Both the position numbers and the translations under genes were made by a program. Shown in pieces: positions 7,824-15,610 of a stretch of 21,669 nt of DNA (positions within the stretch are counted from its first letter, which is position 1; each line of letters starts with the position of its first letter). The DNA lies in contig JBFHFS010000075.1 in NCBI GenBank assembly GCA_041583495.1, positions 1 to 21,669 on the forward strand. Reading direction: 5' to 3'. Origin of the DNA: JBFHFS01 sp041583495 (GTDB taxonomy: Bacteria; Bacteroidota; Bacteroidia; Bacteroidales; Marinilabiliaceae). The notes below the pieces were generated by a model. It did no database searches. It was not told the DNA's origin and saw only the letters and a list, made by a program, of their open reading frames with translations.

Positions 7824-8942
7824 ATGGATAGACGCAAATTTTTAACACTCACAGCCGCCGCCGGAGCAGGCTCCCTTCTGCTTCCGGGTTGCTTAGGCAA
7901 AGCAACTCAGAACATCCCGCTTTATTTGCAGGATTACAAGGATATCTATGCAACCGATCCGCGCAAGGCAGCCATCCAATGGTTTAAAGATGCCCGGTAC
8001 GGCATGTTCATTCATTATGGCTTATATTCTCTCCTGGGCCGTCACGAATGGGTGATGCGAAATGAAAAGATTCATGTGGCCGATTATGCCAAACTGAAAG
8101 ACCGGTTTACCGCCGATAAATTCGATGCCGATTTCATTACCGACCTGGCACTGGAAGCAGGCATGAAATACATTAATATCACCACGCGTCACCACGATAG
8201 CTTCTGTTTGTGGGACAGCAAATACACCGATTTTAAAAGTACCAACTCACCGGCCAAAAGAGATCTGGTGGCCGAGCTTTCGGAACAATGTAACAAGAAA
8301 GGACTGGCCTTGTTTCTTTACTACTCCCACGGTCGCGATTGGCGACACCCACATGCCCCCAACAACGACAAATGGGGAGGTGCAGCACGGCCCGACTACG
8401 AAACACCCGAACCTTTTTACAAGTATGGCGAAGAACACGATTTAAATATCTACCTGGAATTTATGTCCAACCAAATCAACGAATTGCTGGAGATGTTTTC
8501 TCCCATTGCAGGGATCTGGCTCGATGGATATTCCACTCCCGCCTCGGGCGATGTTTCGCTTTTTAAACTTCAGCAATTGTACGATCTGGTGCACTCCAAA
8601 CAAGACCAGGTTCTGGTGTCTTATAAACAAGGATTGACAGGGACCGAAGATTTCCTTGCTCCTGAGCGTAAATACAAAAAAGGAGAACAAATTGAGAAAC
8701 CCCTTGAAATCTGTGACCATTTGCAGCGTAAAGGCTGGGGATATATGGCTTCGGAGGACGGAAACCATAAAACAAAGGAGGAAGTCATTCAGATGCTTAA
8801 AAAAGCCGACAGCTACCCCGCAAACCTTTTACTTAACACAGGGCCGCTCCCCTCAGGTGAGATGCATCCCGAGGACGTAAACGTGTTGCGCGAAGTGGGC
8901 CGGGAAATTCAAACCAAAGGATGGAAGGGGTTATTAGCCTGA
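7824..8942 (+). CDS. GH29 alpha-L-fucosidase / alpha-L-galactosidase, Tat-type lipoprotein
   Basis: GH29 enzymes release alpha-L-fucose or, in some algal-galactan loci, alpha-L-galactose. This 372-aa protein starts MDRRKFLTLT, a twin-arginine motif, and has a lipobox LPGC (Cys23), so it is probably a folded, Tat-exported lipoprotein. Family blocks are WFKDARYGMFIHYGLYS (53-69), TTRHHDSF (120-127) and IAGIWLDGY, where D234 is the expected nucleophile. The acid/base is not certain; E281 in FLAPERK is a candidate. NLLLNTGPLPSG (334-345) is the typical end of the barrel. It lacks the C-terminal beta-sandwich of many longer GH29 enzymes. It lies 46 bp after a sulfatase and upstream of a GH2 gene, the same enzyme set known from porphyran breakdown by Bacteroides plebeius, where GH29 acts as an alpha-L-galactosidase. 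That specificity is inference here. Confidence 0.9.
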   Translation: MDRRKFLTLTAAAGAGSLLLPGCLGKATQNIPLYLQDYKDIYATDPRKAAIQWFKDARYGMFIHYGLYSLLGRHEWVMRNEKIHVADYAKLKDRFTADKFDADFITDLALEAGMKYINITTRHHDSFCLWDSKYTDFKSTNSPAKRDLVAELSEQCNKKGLALFLYYSHGRDWRHPHAPNNDKWGGAARPDYETPEPFYKYGEEHDLNIYLEFMSNQINELLEMFSPIAGIWLDGYSTPASGDVSLFKLQQLYDLVHSKQDQVLVSYKQGLTGTEDFLAPERKYKKGEQIEKPLEICDHLQRKGWGYMASEDGNHKTKEEVIQMLKKADSYPANLLLNTGPLPSGEMHPEDVNVLREVGREIQTKGWKGLLA

Positions 8943-9076
8943 AACGAGCGCTCAAAAATCAGGAAAAATAATTCTCAAACATCTGATCCGTTCCGGCGGG
9001 AGAAAGATCATTATTGGTAACTCTTCCTCTCTCAGGCCCGGAGAACACCTATAAAACAAAACGCAACTATAACACA

Positions 9077-10567
9077 ATGAAAATGAAAGGTTTATTTTTA
9101 ATTCTAAGTTTATTTTTGTTCGCCCACGCCTTTGCAGGTGACCTTCGTCTGGGGTCACCCTTTACCGAGCACATGGTTCTGCAGCGCGATATGCCCATTC
9201 AGGTTTGGGGGGAAGCAACCCCCGGTTCTTCGGTAGCGGTTAAACTGGGGGCCCATTCCATTAGGGTATCAGCCAATTCCAGCGGCCATTGGAAGGCAAC
9301 CCTCCCCAAACAAAAAGCGGGAGGCCCTTTTTCTTTTTCAGTAAGCTCGAACGAAGAATCGGTTGCATTTACCGATGTGATGATTGGTGAGGTATGGATT
9401 TGCTCGGGCCAATCCAATATGTTTATGTCGTATAAGGGAATTACCGACCTGGAAGAATTGGTCCCCAAAGCAAAAAACATCCGAACTTTTAAATTTAAAA
9501 ATACCGTTGCGTTCAACGAACAGAAATACATTGACGGACAATGGGTTGAAGAAGTCCCCAACAGTGCCACCGCTTTTGCCTTCGCTTATTTTCTGGAAGC
9601 CGAAGCTAAGGTGCCTGTAGGAATTATTTTAACCTGCTGGGGAAGCTCATCCATTGAAGGCTGGATGCCTCGCGACATGACCGAACAATTGCCGCATTTC
9701 CAAAAAATAATGACAGACTTTGATGCCGATGCCGATAAGAAGGCAAAAATTGACAGCATATTAACCGTGAAGGAAAGATCCACTCGTGGAGATATTTTTT
9801 TACGTACCCAGCCCAACATCATCTACAATGCCATGATGAAACCCTTTGCCCCCTATTCGTGCCGGGGAATCGTCTGGTATCAGGGGGAAGCCAATGCCAA
9901 CAAAATCCCCTCCATGTTGCAGTACGGACAAACCCTTCCCCTGTGGATTCAACGCCTGCGCGAGGAATGGAACCAAAAAGAGTTTCATTTTCTGGGCGTG
10001 ATGCTTCCCGGTTTTGGAGGCATGTTAAAACCACGCGCGTTAACCGATAGCCTGATGGAGAGTCCGGAAGCACCCTCCTGGGCCTGGATGCGTGAATCGC
10101 AATGTAAGGCACTGGAATTACTCAACACGGCCATTGCCACCACCATCGATCTGGGATTAAAAACCAACATTCATCCCAAAGATAAACTGCCCGTGGGAAA
10201 AAGATTGGCTTTGCTGGCCAGCCAAACCACCCTGGGCAATAAAATGGTGGCCGATGGCCCGGTATTGAAAAAAATATCGCAAAAAAGGAACACCCTGGTC
10301 CTGTCATTCGAAAACGCCAAAGGACTGAAAACCAAAGATGGAGAATCGCCTAAAGCCTTTTGGGTGGCCAACGATTCCGGGCAATGGGTTCGGGCTGAAG
10401 CCCAAATAAAGGGGAAAAAAGTGATTTTATCTTCGCCCGAACTGGAACATCCGTTGTTTGTGCGTTATGCTTTTGCGGCCATGCCCAAAGTGAACCTGAT
10501 AAACGGAGCAGGATTGCCCGCCCGCCCCTTCCGAACCGACACTTTTGATCCTCCCTCAGGGAAATAG
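9077..10567 (+). CDS. Sialate O-acetylesterase-like SGNH carbohydrate esterase
   Basis: Likely removes acyl (acetyl) groups from a sugar in the periplasm. The ATG at 9077 starts a clear Sec signal (MKMKGLFLILSLFLFAHAFA|GD); a TTG at 9014 would bury it. The protein is 496 aa. It opens with the GSPFTEHMVLQRDMPIQVWG block and beta-sandwich (about 25-105) common to the sialate O-acetylesterase family. Next comes WICSGQSNM with candidate nucleophile S113, then WGSSSIEGW, then GIVWYQGEANA (E271), and NIHPKDKLPVGKRLA with H366. The usual acidic residues just before IHP (commonly D or E five and two positions ahead of His) are L and N here, which is unusual. The next gene is 54 bp downstream. Acetylated galactan, or another ester on the substrate, is the natural guess; sialic acid is unlikely in this context. 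Confidence 0.85.
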   Translation: MKMKGLFLILSLFLFAHAFAGDLRLGSPFTEHMVLQRDMPIQVWGEATPGSSVAVKLGAHSIRVSANSSGHWKATLPKQKAGGPFSFSVSSNEESVAFTDVMIGEVWICSGQSNMFMSYKGITDLEELVPKAKNIRTFKFKNTVAFNEQKYIDGQWVEEVPNSATAFAFAYFLEAEAKVPVGIILTCWGSSSIEGWMPRDMTEQLPHFQKIMTDFDADADKKAKIDSILTVKERSTRGDIFLRTQPNIIYNAMMKPFAPYSCRGIVWYQGEANANKIPSMLQYGQTLPLWIQRLREEWNQKEFHFLGVMLPGFGGMLKPRALTDSLMESPEAPSWAWMRESQCKALELLNTAIATTIDLGLKTNIHPKDKLPVGKRLALLASQTTLGNKMVADGPVLKKISQKRNTLVLSFENAKGLKTKDGESPKAFWVANDSGQWVRAEAQIKGKKVILSSPELEHPLFVRYAFAAMPKVNLINGAGLPARPFRTDTFDPPSGK

Positions 10568-10621
10568 GAACCCCGGGCAGGATAACCCAACAATTGGAAA
10601 AAACTAAGGTGTAAAAAAATT

Positions 10622-12196
10622 ATGAGCATGCTGCAACCAAGACCTCTCAGCTGGATTTATCTGGCCTTTATATGTCCTCTTTTCGCCGGGGCACAGTCGA
10701 TAAATATCGACCCCACCGATTACCGGCAAACCATTGATATGATGGGAGGTGACATGGAGCGCAGTGCCAACGCCATTCAAAGTGCAAAAAATAAGGACGA
10801 AATAGTGGATTGGGCATTTAAGGATATTGAGTTCAACACTTGCCGGGTTCAGTTCGATAAAAACCAGGAACTAGTTGAAGGCACAAAAAACTGGGACTTT
10901 TACACCAAACAGATTGCCTCCATGAAAATGGTCAAGGCAAGCAATCCGAATATAAAATTCTTCGCTACCCTGAGAACCGACTACGATGGATATGGCGACA
11001 ACAACAACCTGCCCGATTGGTTTTGTAATTACTCCACCAAAGAAATTAAAACCGATAAGTTTGGCGTTTTTCTTGCCGACTATGTGGAGTATATGAGTCA
11101 GCAAGACCTTCCCATTTCCTATTTGTCGATTGTAAAAGAGTGGGCCGGTTATGTTCCCGCTGAGGTGGCCAAAGAGGTAATCGTGAAACTAAACAGCGAA
11201 TTAGAGGCCCGCAACATTGAAAAACCGTTAATCATCGACCAGGGATTCTGGAGTTTAAGCAAGGGAATTTCCTATTTAAACACCATAAGCCAACTGGTTA
11301 GCAAGGACTTATATTACGCCTTCTGTTCTCATAACTATAATAACGAGGACGAAACAAAATGGAATGCATTCGTCAACGCCGCAACCAATCTGGGCTTGCC
11401 CGCCTACAACGATGAAACGGGTGGCGGCTACGGAGGGCCTACCTCCGGGGTGGAGCCTGAGATTGCCAAGCCCCTGGAGGCTTATATCGAGAAATGTGTG
11501 GCGTATAAATCGGGGTTAAAAGGCGAAATATTCTTCGAGATCTGGTCGCGCGGCATCAATAAGGAAACCCGGGCCATCTATTACCCTTGGGGAGGCATCG
11601 GCACCCGAATGCGCGGTTATTACATCATGAAACTGTTTGCCAATAATATTTTGAATTCAAAATATGTTCCCTCAACCATTTCTTCGATGCCCGAAGTCTA
11701 CTCTATGGCCTTTCGTCTGGAGAATAAGCTGGTGGTTTGGGTGATTAACAAAAGTACCACAGCCTATAATTCAGTCCCCGTTTCCCTAGCGGATGAAACC
11801 ATAAATGGGCTGGTAACCAGAACCTACTGGACAACAGCCACGCCCATAACAGGCTCAACCACTGATTTATCTGCGCAAAACAATAATTTTCGAGCGGATA
11901 TTGCCGGCGAAAGCCTGAATTGCTACCTCTTTAATGTGGAAACCCCCACTTCAGTAAATGAGGTGGAAAAGAACGATCTTCTTGTCTATCCCACTTTGGT
12001 GGAAAATGGCAGGATGGCGATTAACCCTGATTACCAGACATCTCACCTTCAAATATTTGATTTGAACGGAAGAATAACCAAAGAGCTGCAGGGTGGAAAT
12101 AATGAAATCAATGTTTCCGGGTTGAACCCGGGAGTATATTTCGTAAGGCTTGCAATGCCCAATAAACAACTAACGCAGAAAATAATAATTGAATAA
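10622..12196 (+). CDS. Divergent clan GH-A glycoside hydrolase (GH30-like; GH86-like possible) with T9SS C-terminal domain
   Basis: Probably a surface or secreted glycoside hydrolase. 524 aa: Sec signal peptide to about residue 24 (FAGA|QS), then a TIM-barrel region. The opening QTIDMMGGDMERSA (36-49) recalls the GH30 entry motif (QTIDGFGG). E173 in YLSIVKEWAGY sits where clan A has its acid/base Glu, but the usual preceding Asn is Lys. E265 in AYNDETGGGYGG is a good nucleophile candidate (spacing of 92 residues, similar to GH30), and FFEIWSRGI (304-312) looks like the last barrel strand. A beta-sandwich (about 345-440) follows. Residues about 450-524 form a T9SS type A sorting domain (VYPTLVENG, LQIFDLNGR, GLNPGVYFVRL, KIIIE). 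It is the only enzyme here with T9SS export, so it may act on the polymer outside the cell. Exact family and linkage are unknown; context suggests a beta-linked algal galactan. The LacZ-type gene starts 22 bp later. Confidence 0.72.
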   Translation: MSMLQPRPLSWIYLAFICPLFAGAQSINIDPTDYRQTIDMMGGDMERSANAIQSAKNKDEIVDWAFKDIEFNTCRVQFDKNQELVEGTKNWDFYTKQIASMKMVKASNPNIKFFATLRTDYDGYGDNNNLPDWFCNYSTKEIKTDKFGVFLADYVEYMSQQDLPISYLSIVKEWAGYVPAEVAKEVIVKLNSELEARNIEKPLIIDQGFWSLSKGISYLNTISQLVSKDLYYAFCSHNYNNEDETKWNAFVNAATNLGLPAYNDETGGGYGGPTSGVEPEIAKPLEAYIEKCVAYKSGLKGEIFFEIWSRGINKETRAIYYPWGGIGTRMRGYYIMKLFANNILNSKYVPSTISSMPEVYSMAFRLENKLVVWVINKSTTAYNSVPVSLADETINGLVTRTYWTTATPITGSTTDLSAQNNNFRADIAGESLNCYLFNVETPTSVNEVEKNDLLVYPTLVENGRMAINPDYQTSHLQIFDLNGRITKELQGGNNEINVSGLNPGVYFVRLAMPNKQLTQKIIIE

Positions 12197-12218
12197 CGAA
12201 AAGTAAAACACACCTATC

Positions 12219-15200
12219 ATGGTTAGAATCGGATTTGTTTGGCTTGTCTGGATGGCAATTTTATCCAATGTTGCAGCTCAGGAATGGAAAAACCCTGCAG
12301 TGGTTGGCCTTAACAAAAAGGCCCCCGGGGTATGCTCGGTGCCTTTTGAAAATAAGGAGACTGCAGCAACTTTCGATTTACAAAAATCGAAATGGTATAA
12401 ATCATTAAACGGAAGCTGGAAATTTAACTGGGTAAGGAAACCCGCCGACCGGCCAATGGATTTTTTTCAGACCGGCTTCGACGACTCAACCTGGGGCACA
12501 ATAAAGGTCCCCGGAAACTGGGAGCTGCAGGGACATGGGATCCCCATGTACATGAATCACCCTTTCGATTTTTCGCCCAAAAAGACTCCGGTCCCCCCGT
12601 TTATGGATTTCATCAGCGACGATTACAATCCGGTGGGTTCGTACCGCCTCCCTTTCACCATTCCTCAGGGATGGGAAAACCGCCAGGTATTTATCCATTT
12701 TGGCGCCGTAAAATCGGCCATGTACCTTTGGGTAAACGGCCGGAAGGTGGGCTATAGCCAGGGCTCAAAAACCCCCGCTGAATGGAATATTACCCAATAC
12801 CTAAGCGAAGGGGAGAATACCCTGGCCGTGGAAGTGTATCGATGGTCGGATGGCTCCTTCCTCGAGTGTCAGGATTTTTGGCGCATCAGCGGAATTGAAC
12901 GCGATGTTTACCTGTATTCCACTCCCTCGGTTCGGGTTCGTGACTTCATGGTTATGGCCTCACTCGATGAAACCTATACCCATGGAATTTTTAATCTGGA
13001 GGCTGAGATTGAATCTGCTTCAGGCAATGGTGAAGCTGTAAATGTGGAATATTTACTCAAGGATAAAACGGAAGAATTCAGCGGCAATCTCAACTTAAAA
13101 CTTAAAAAGGGGAAAGGGGTTGGTTCATTCCAAACGGAGATCGCCAACGTAAAGAAGTGGTCGGCCGAACATCCCAACTTGTACGATCTGTTCATCACCT
13201 TAAAAAACAAAAAAGGGGAAACACTCGAAGTGCACAGCTCTAAAGTGGGTTTTAGAACCTCCGAAATAAAAAACGGCCAGCTCCTGGTAAACGGGAAAGC
13301 GGTTTTGGTGAAAGGCGTTAACCGCCACGAACACGACCCCATCACCGGGCACTACATTACCCGCGAAAGAATGGAACAGGATATCCGCCTGATGAAACAG
13401 TTCAACATCAACTCGGTTCGTACGTGCCATTATCCCTCCGACCCCTATTTTTACTTCCTTTGCGATAAGTACGGCTTGTATATCTGCGACGAAGCCAACA
13501 TCGAATCACACGGAATGGGTGCCGCTCAGCAGGCTCCTTATCAACTGCCTCACATTGCCGACCTGCCCGAGTGGGAACTGACCCACCTCGACCGCATCAA
13601 AAGCATGTACCAACGCGACAAAAACCACCCATCCGTAATCGTTTGGTCGCTGGGCAACGAAGCGGGTGATGGCTGCAACTTTGAAGCAGGATACGCATGG
13701 CTGAAAGAAAATGATTCTCGTCCCGTGCAGTTCGAACAAGCCAGCTTGCGCAAACATACCGACATCTACTGCCCCATGTACGCCACCCAATGGGAGCTGG
13801 AGAATTATGCCCTGCAACCCGGCATTTATCGCCCCGCAATTATGTGCGAATATGCACACGCCATGGGCAACAGCGTGGGTAACTTAAAAGATTACTGGGA
13901 GACCATCGAAAAATATCCGGCTCTTCAGGGAGGTTTTATCTGGGATTGGGTAGATCAGGGCATCGCTGCCAAAAATGAGGCCGGTGAAGATTATTTTGCC
14001 TACGGCGGCGACCTGGAACCCGAAGGCTCGCGCAACGACAATAACTTCTGCCTGAATGGCCTGGTGGGTCCCGACCGCAAACCAAATCCACACATTTATG
14101 AGGTAAAAAAAGTGTATCAGAATGTGAGTGTATCGGCGATAGATGTGCAGAATGGACTTTTCGGGATTCACAATAAATTCTTTTTCTCCAACTTAAACGA
14201 GTACGATTTCAACTACGAAATTCTGGCCGATGGAAAGGTGATTGAAACAAAATCAGTTGGGTCAATTTCGGTTAATCCACAGGCGAAAAAAGAGCTTAAA
14301 ATTGACCTGGATAAGGTTAAAAACGACGGTCGCGAGTACTTCGTCAACTTCTACTTCTGTCAGAAGGAAGAAACAAAGATGCTTCCCAAAGGACATGTGG
14401 TGGCAGCCGAACAAATACTGCTAAAACAAGGAGGCATCAAGCCGGAAACCAGCAGCGAAGGTAGCCTGCAACTTACCCAAAGCGACTCGGAACTTAAATT
14501 AGAAGCCAATAATATGGCCATTACCTTCAATAAAACAGAAGGAATCCTCCAATCCCTTATATTTCAAGGTCAAACGTTGATTTCCCAAGGACCCAAGCCC
14601 GATTTCTGGCGTGTGCCCACCGACAACGATTATGGGTATGGCCTGGTGAAAAAAATGGGCATCTGGAAAGAGGCCAACGCAGACGCCACAGTCAAAAAAT
14701 TTGAGGTAAAAAATGTAGCGCCCAATAAAGTAATTGTAAAAGTAGAAAAACAACTGCCCAAGGTTAACCTTACCTATTTCACGGAATACCATGTCTTTGC
14801 GTCGGGTTTAATTGAAGTGAAAAACGCCATCATACAGGCGCCCAACGTAAAAAAACCAAACATCCCCCGGGTGGGTAACGAGTTGGTAATTAACGCATCA
14901 CTTAACAATGTGGAGTGGTACGGCCGTGGCCCCTGGGAAAATTATACTGACCGTAATTCATCGGCCTTTGTGGGCATTTATGCCAACACCGTCGACGGGC
15001 TCTATTTCCCTTACCTCCGGCCGCAGGAGAATGGTTACCGCACCGATGTTCGCTGGGTGAAATTCCAAAACGACCAGGTGGGCATTACCGTCACCGGAGC
15101 ACCGTCGATATGTTTCGGAGCCCAATATTTCAAAAAGAGCGATTACAACAACCTGGCCGACAAAAAACAAAATATGCAGCATCCCTTCGATCTGAAAAAA

Positions 15201-15350
15201 AGAGATGAGATTTATCTGAACATCGACTATCGGATGATGGGCATTGGTGGCGACAACAGCTGGGGCGATGAACCTCATTTGATTTATCAGCTGCCGCCTC
15301 ACGAATACTATTACAACTATACCATTCAGCCTTTTAGCATAGAAGATTAA
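12219..15350 (+). CDS. GH2 beta-galactosidase, LacZ-type, secreted
   Basis: Expected to release terminal beta-D-galactose from oligosaccharides in the periplasm. 1043 aa, full length for five-domain LacZ enzymes. Sec signal (MVRIGFVWLVWMAILSNVAA|QE); jelly-roll sugar-binding domain about 45-230 (GSWKFNWV, VPGNWELQGHG, SQGSKTPAEWNIT); Ig-like domain about 235-340; TIM barrel about 345-640. The acid/base is E481 in SLGNEAGDG and the nucleophile E544 in IMCEYAHAMGNS. It continues with a second Ig-like domain and a beta-galactosidase small-chain domain (about 760-1035; FWRVPTDNDYGYG, WYGRGPWENY, RPQENGYRTDVRWV). It closes the run that begins at 6224, 22 bp after the T9SS-tailed gene. In agar/porphyran pathways a GH2 enzyme acts after L-sugar removal, and this order fits. 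Activity on an unmodified beta-galactoside is well supported; tolerance of methyl or sulfate groups is unknown. Confidence 0.93.
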   Translation: MVRIGFVWLVWMAILSNVAAQEWKNPAVVGLNKKAPGVCSVPFENKETAATFDLQKSKWYKSLNGSWKFNWVRKPADRPMDFFQTGFDDSTWGTIKVPGNWELQGHGIPMYMNHPFDFSPKKTPVPPFMDFISDDYNPVGSYRLPFTIPQGWENRQVFIHFGAVKSAMYLWVNGRKVGYSQGSKTPAEWNITQYLSEGENTLAVEVYRWSDGSFLECQDFWRISGIERDVYLYSTPSVRVRDFMVMASLDETYTHGIFNLEAEIESASGNGEAVNVEYLLKDKTEEFSGNLNLKLKKGKGVGSFQTEIANVKKWSAEHPNLYDLFITLKNKKGETLEVHSSKVGFRTSEIKNGQLLVNGKAVLVKGVNRHEHDPITGHYITRERMEQDIRLMKQFNINSVRTCHYPSDPYFYFLCDKYGLYICDEANIESHGMGAAQQAPYQLPHIADLPEWELTHLDRIKSMYQRDKNHPSVIVWSLGNEAGDGCNFEAGYAWLKENDSRPVQFEQASLRKHTDIYCPMYATQWELENYALQPGIYRPAIMCEYAHAMGNSVGNLKDYWETIEKYPALQGGFIWDWVDQGIAAKNEAGEDYFAYGGDLEPEGSRNDNNFCLNGLVGPDRKPNPHIYEVKKVYQNVSVSAIDVQNGLFGIHNKFFFSNLNEYDFNYEILADGKVIETKSVGSISVNPQAKKELKIDLDKVKNDGREYFVNFYFCQKEETKMLPKGHVVAAEQILLKQGGIKPETSSEGSLQLTQSDSELKLEANNMAITFNKTEGILQSLIFQGQTLISQGPKPDFWRVPTDNDYGYGLVKKMGIWKEANADATVKKFEVKNVAPNKVIVKVEKQLPKVNLTYFTEYHVFASGLIEVKNAIIQAPNVKKPNIPRVGNELVINASLNNVEWYGRGPWENYTDRNSSAFVGIYANTVDGLYFPYLRPQENGYRTDVRWVKFQNDQVGITVTGAPSICFGAQYFKKSDYNNLADKKQNMQHPFDLKKRDEIYLNIDYRMMGIGGDNSWGDEPHLIYQLPPHEYYYNYTIQPFSIED

Positions 15351-15442
15351 ATTTTAGATTAAGATGATTGAATCAGGTGGATTGATAATACAACTAATTG
15401 AACCCGGGATAACCGGATTCTGAGGCTCTCATCCCTTTACCC

Positions 15443-15572
15443 CGGGTTTCACCCGAGACTAATCATTTTTTCCCGGCTTTGCCGGATTTAACATGAATAA
15501 CCCCGTATGAAATGCGGGGGCATAGGAACACAGCAGAGGAAATAGTCCCTTTCTTTCAGGATAACTATCCTG
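15443..15572. repeat. Cluster of four short hairpins in the 260 bp spacer
   Basis: The spacer 15351-15610 holds no gene but four separate palindromes: CGGGT-TTC-ACCCG (15443-15455), CCGGC-TTT-GCCGG (15473-15485), CCCCGTAT-GAA-ATGCGGGG (15501-15519, one G-U pair) and CAGGATA-AC-TATCCTG (15557-15572). Three have three-base loops, like several hairpins in the 130-575 and 2152-2584 repeats. The block also contains CCAGGTTAGGGG, close to CCAGGTTCGGGG in those repeats. It could attenuate transcription after the GH2 gene, but the many different stems look more like accumulated REP-like elements. Confidence 0.8.
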
Positions 15573-15610
15573 ATCCAGGTTAGGGGACCTTTGCAAATAA
15601 AATATTTAAT

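Noticed and set aside
9014..9076. TTG start for the esterase, adding 21 residues
   Set aside because: It would place polar residues ahead of a clear Sec signal peptide that begins at the ATG at 9077.
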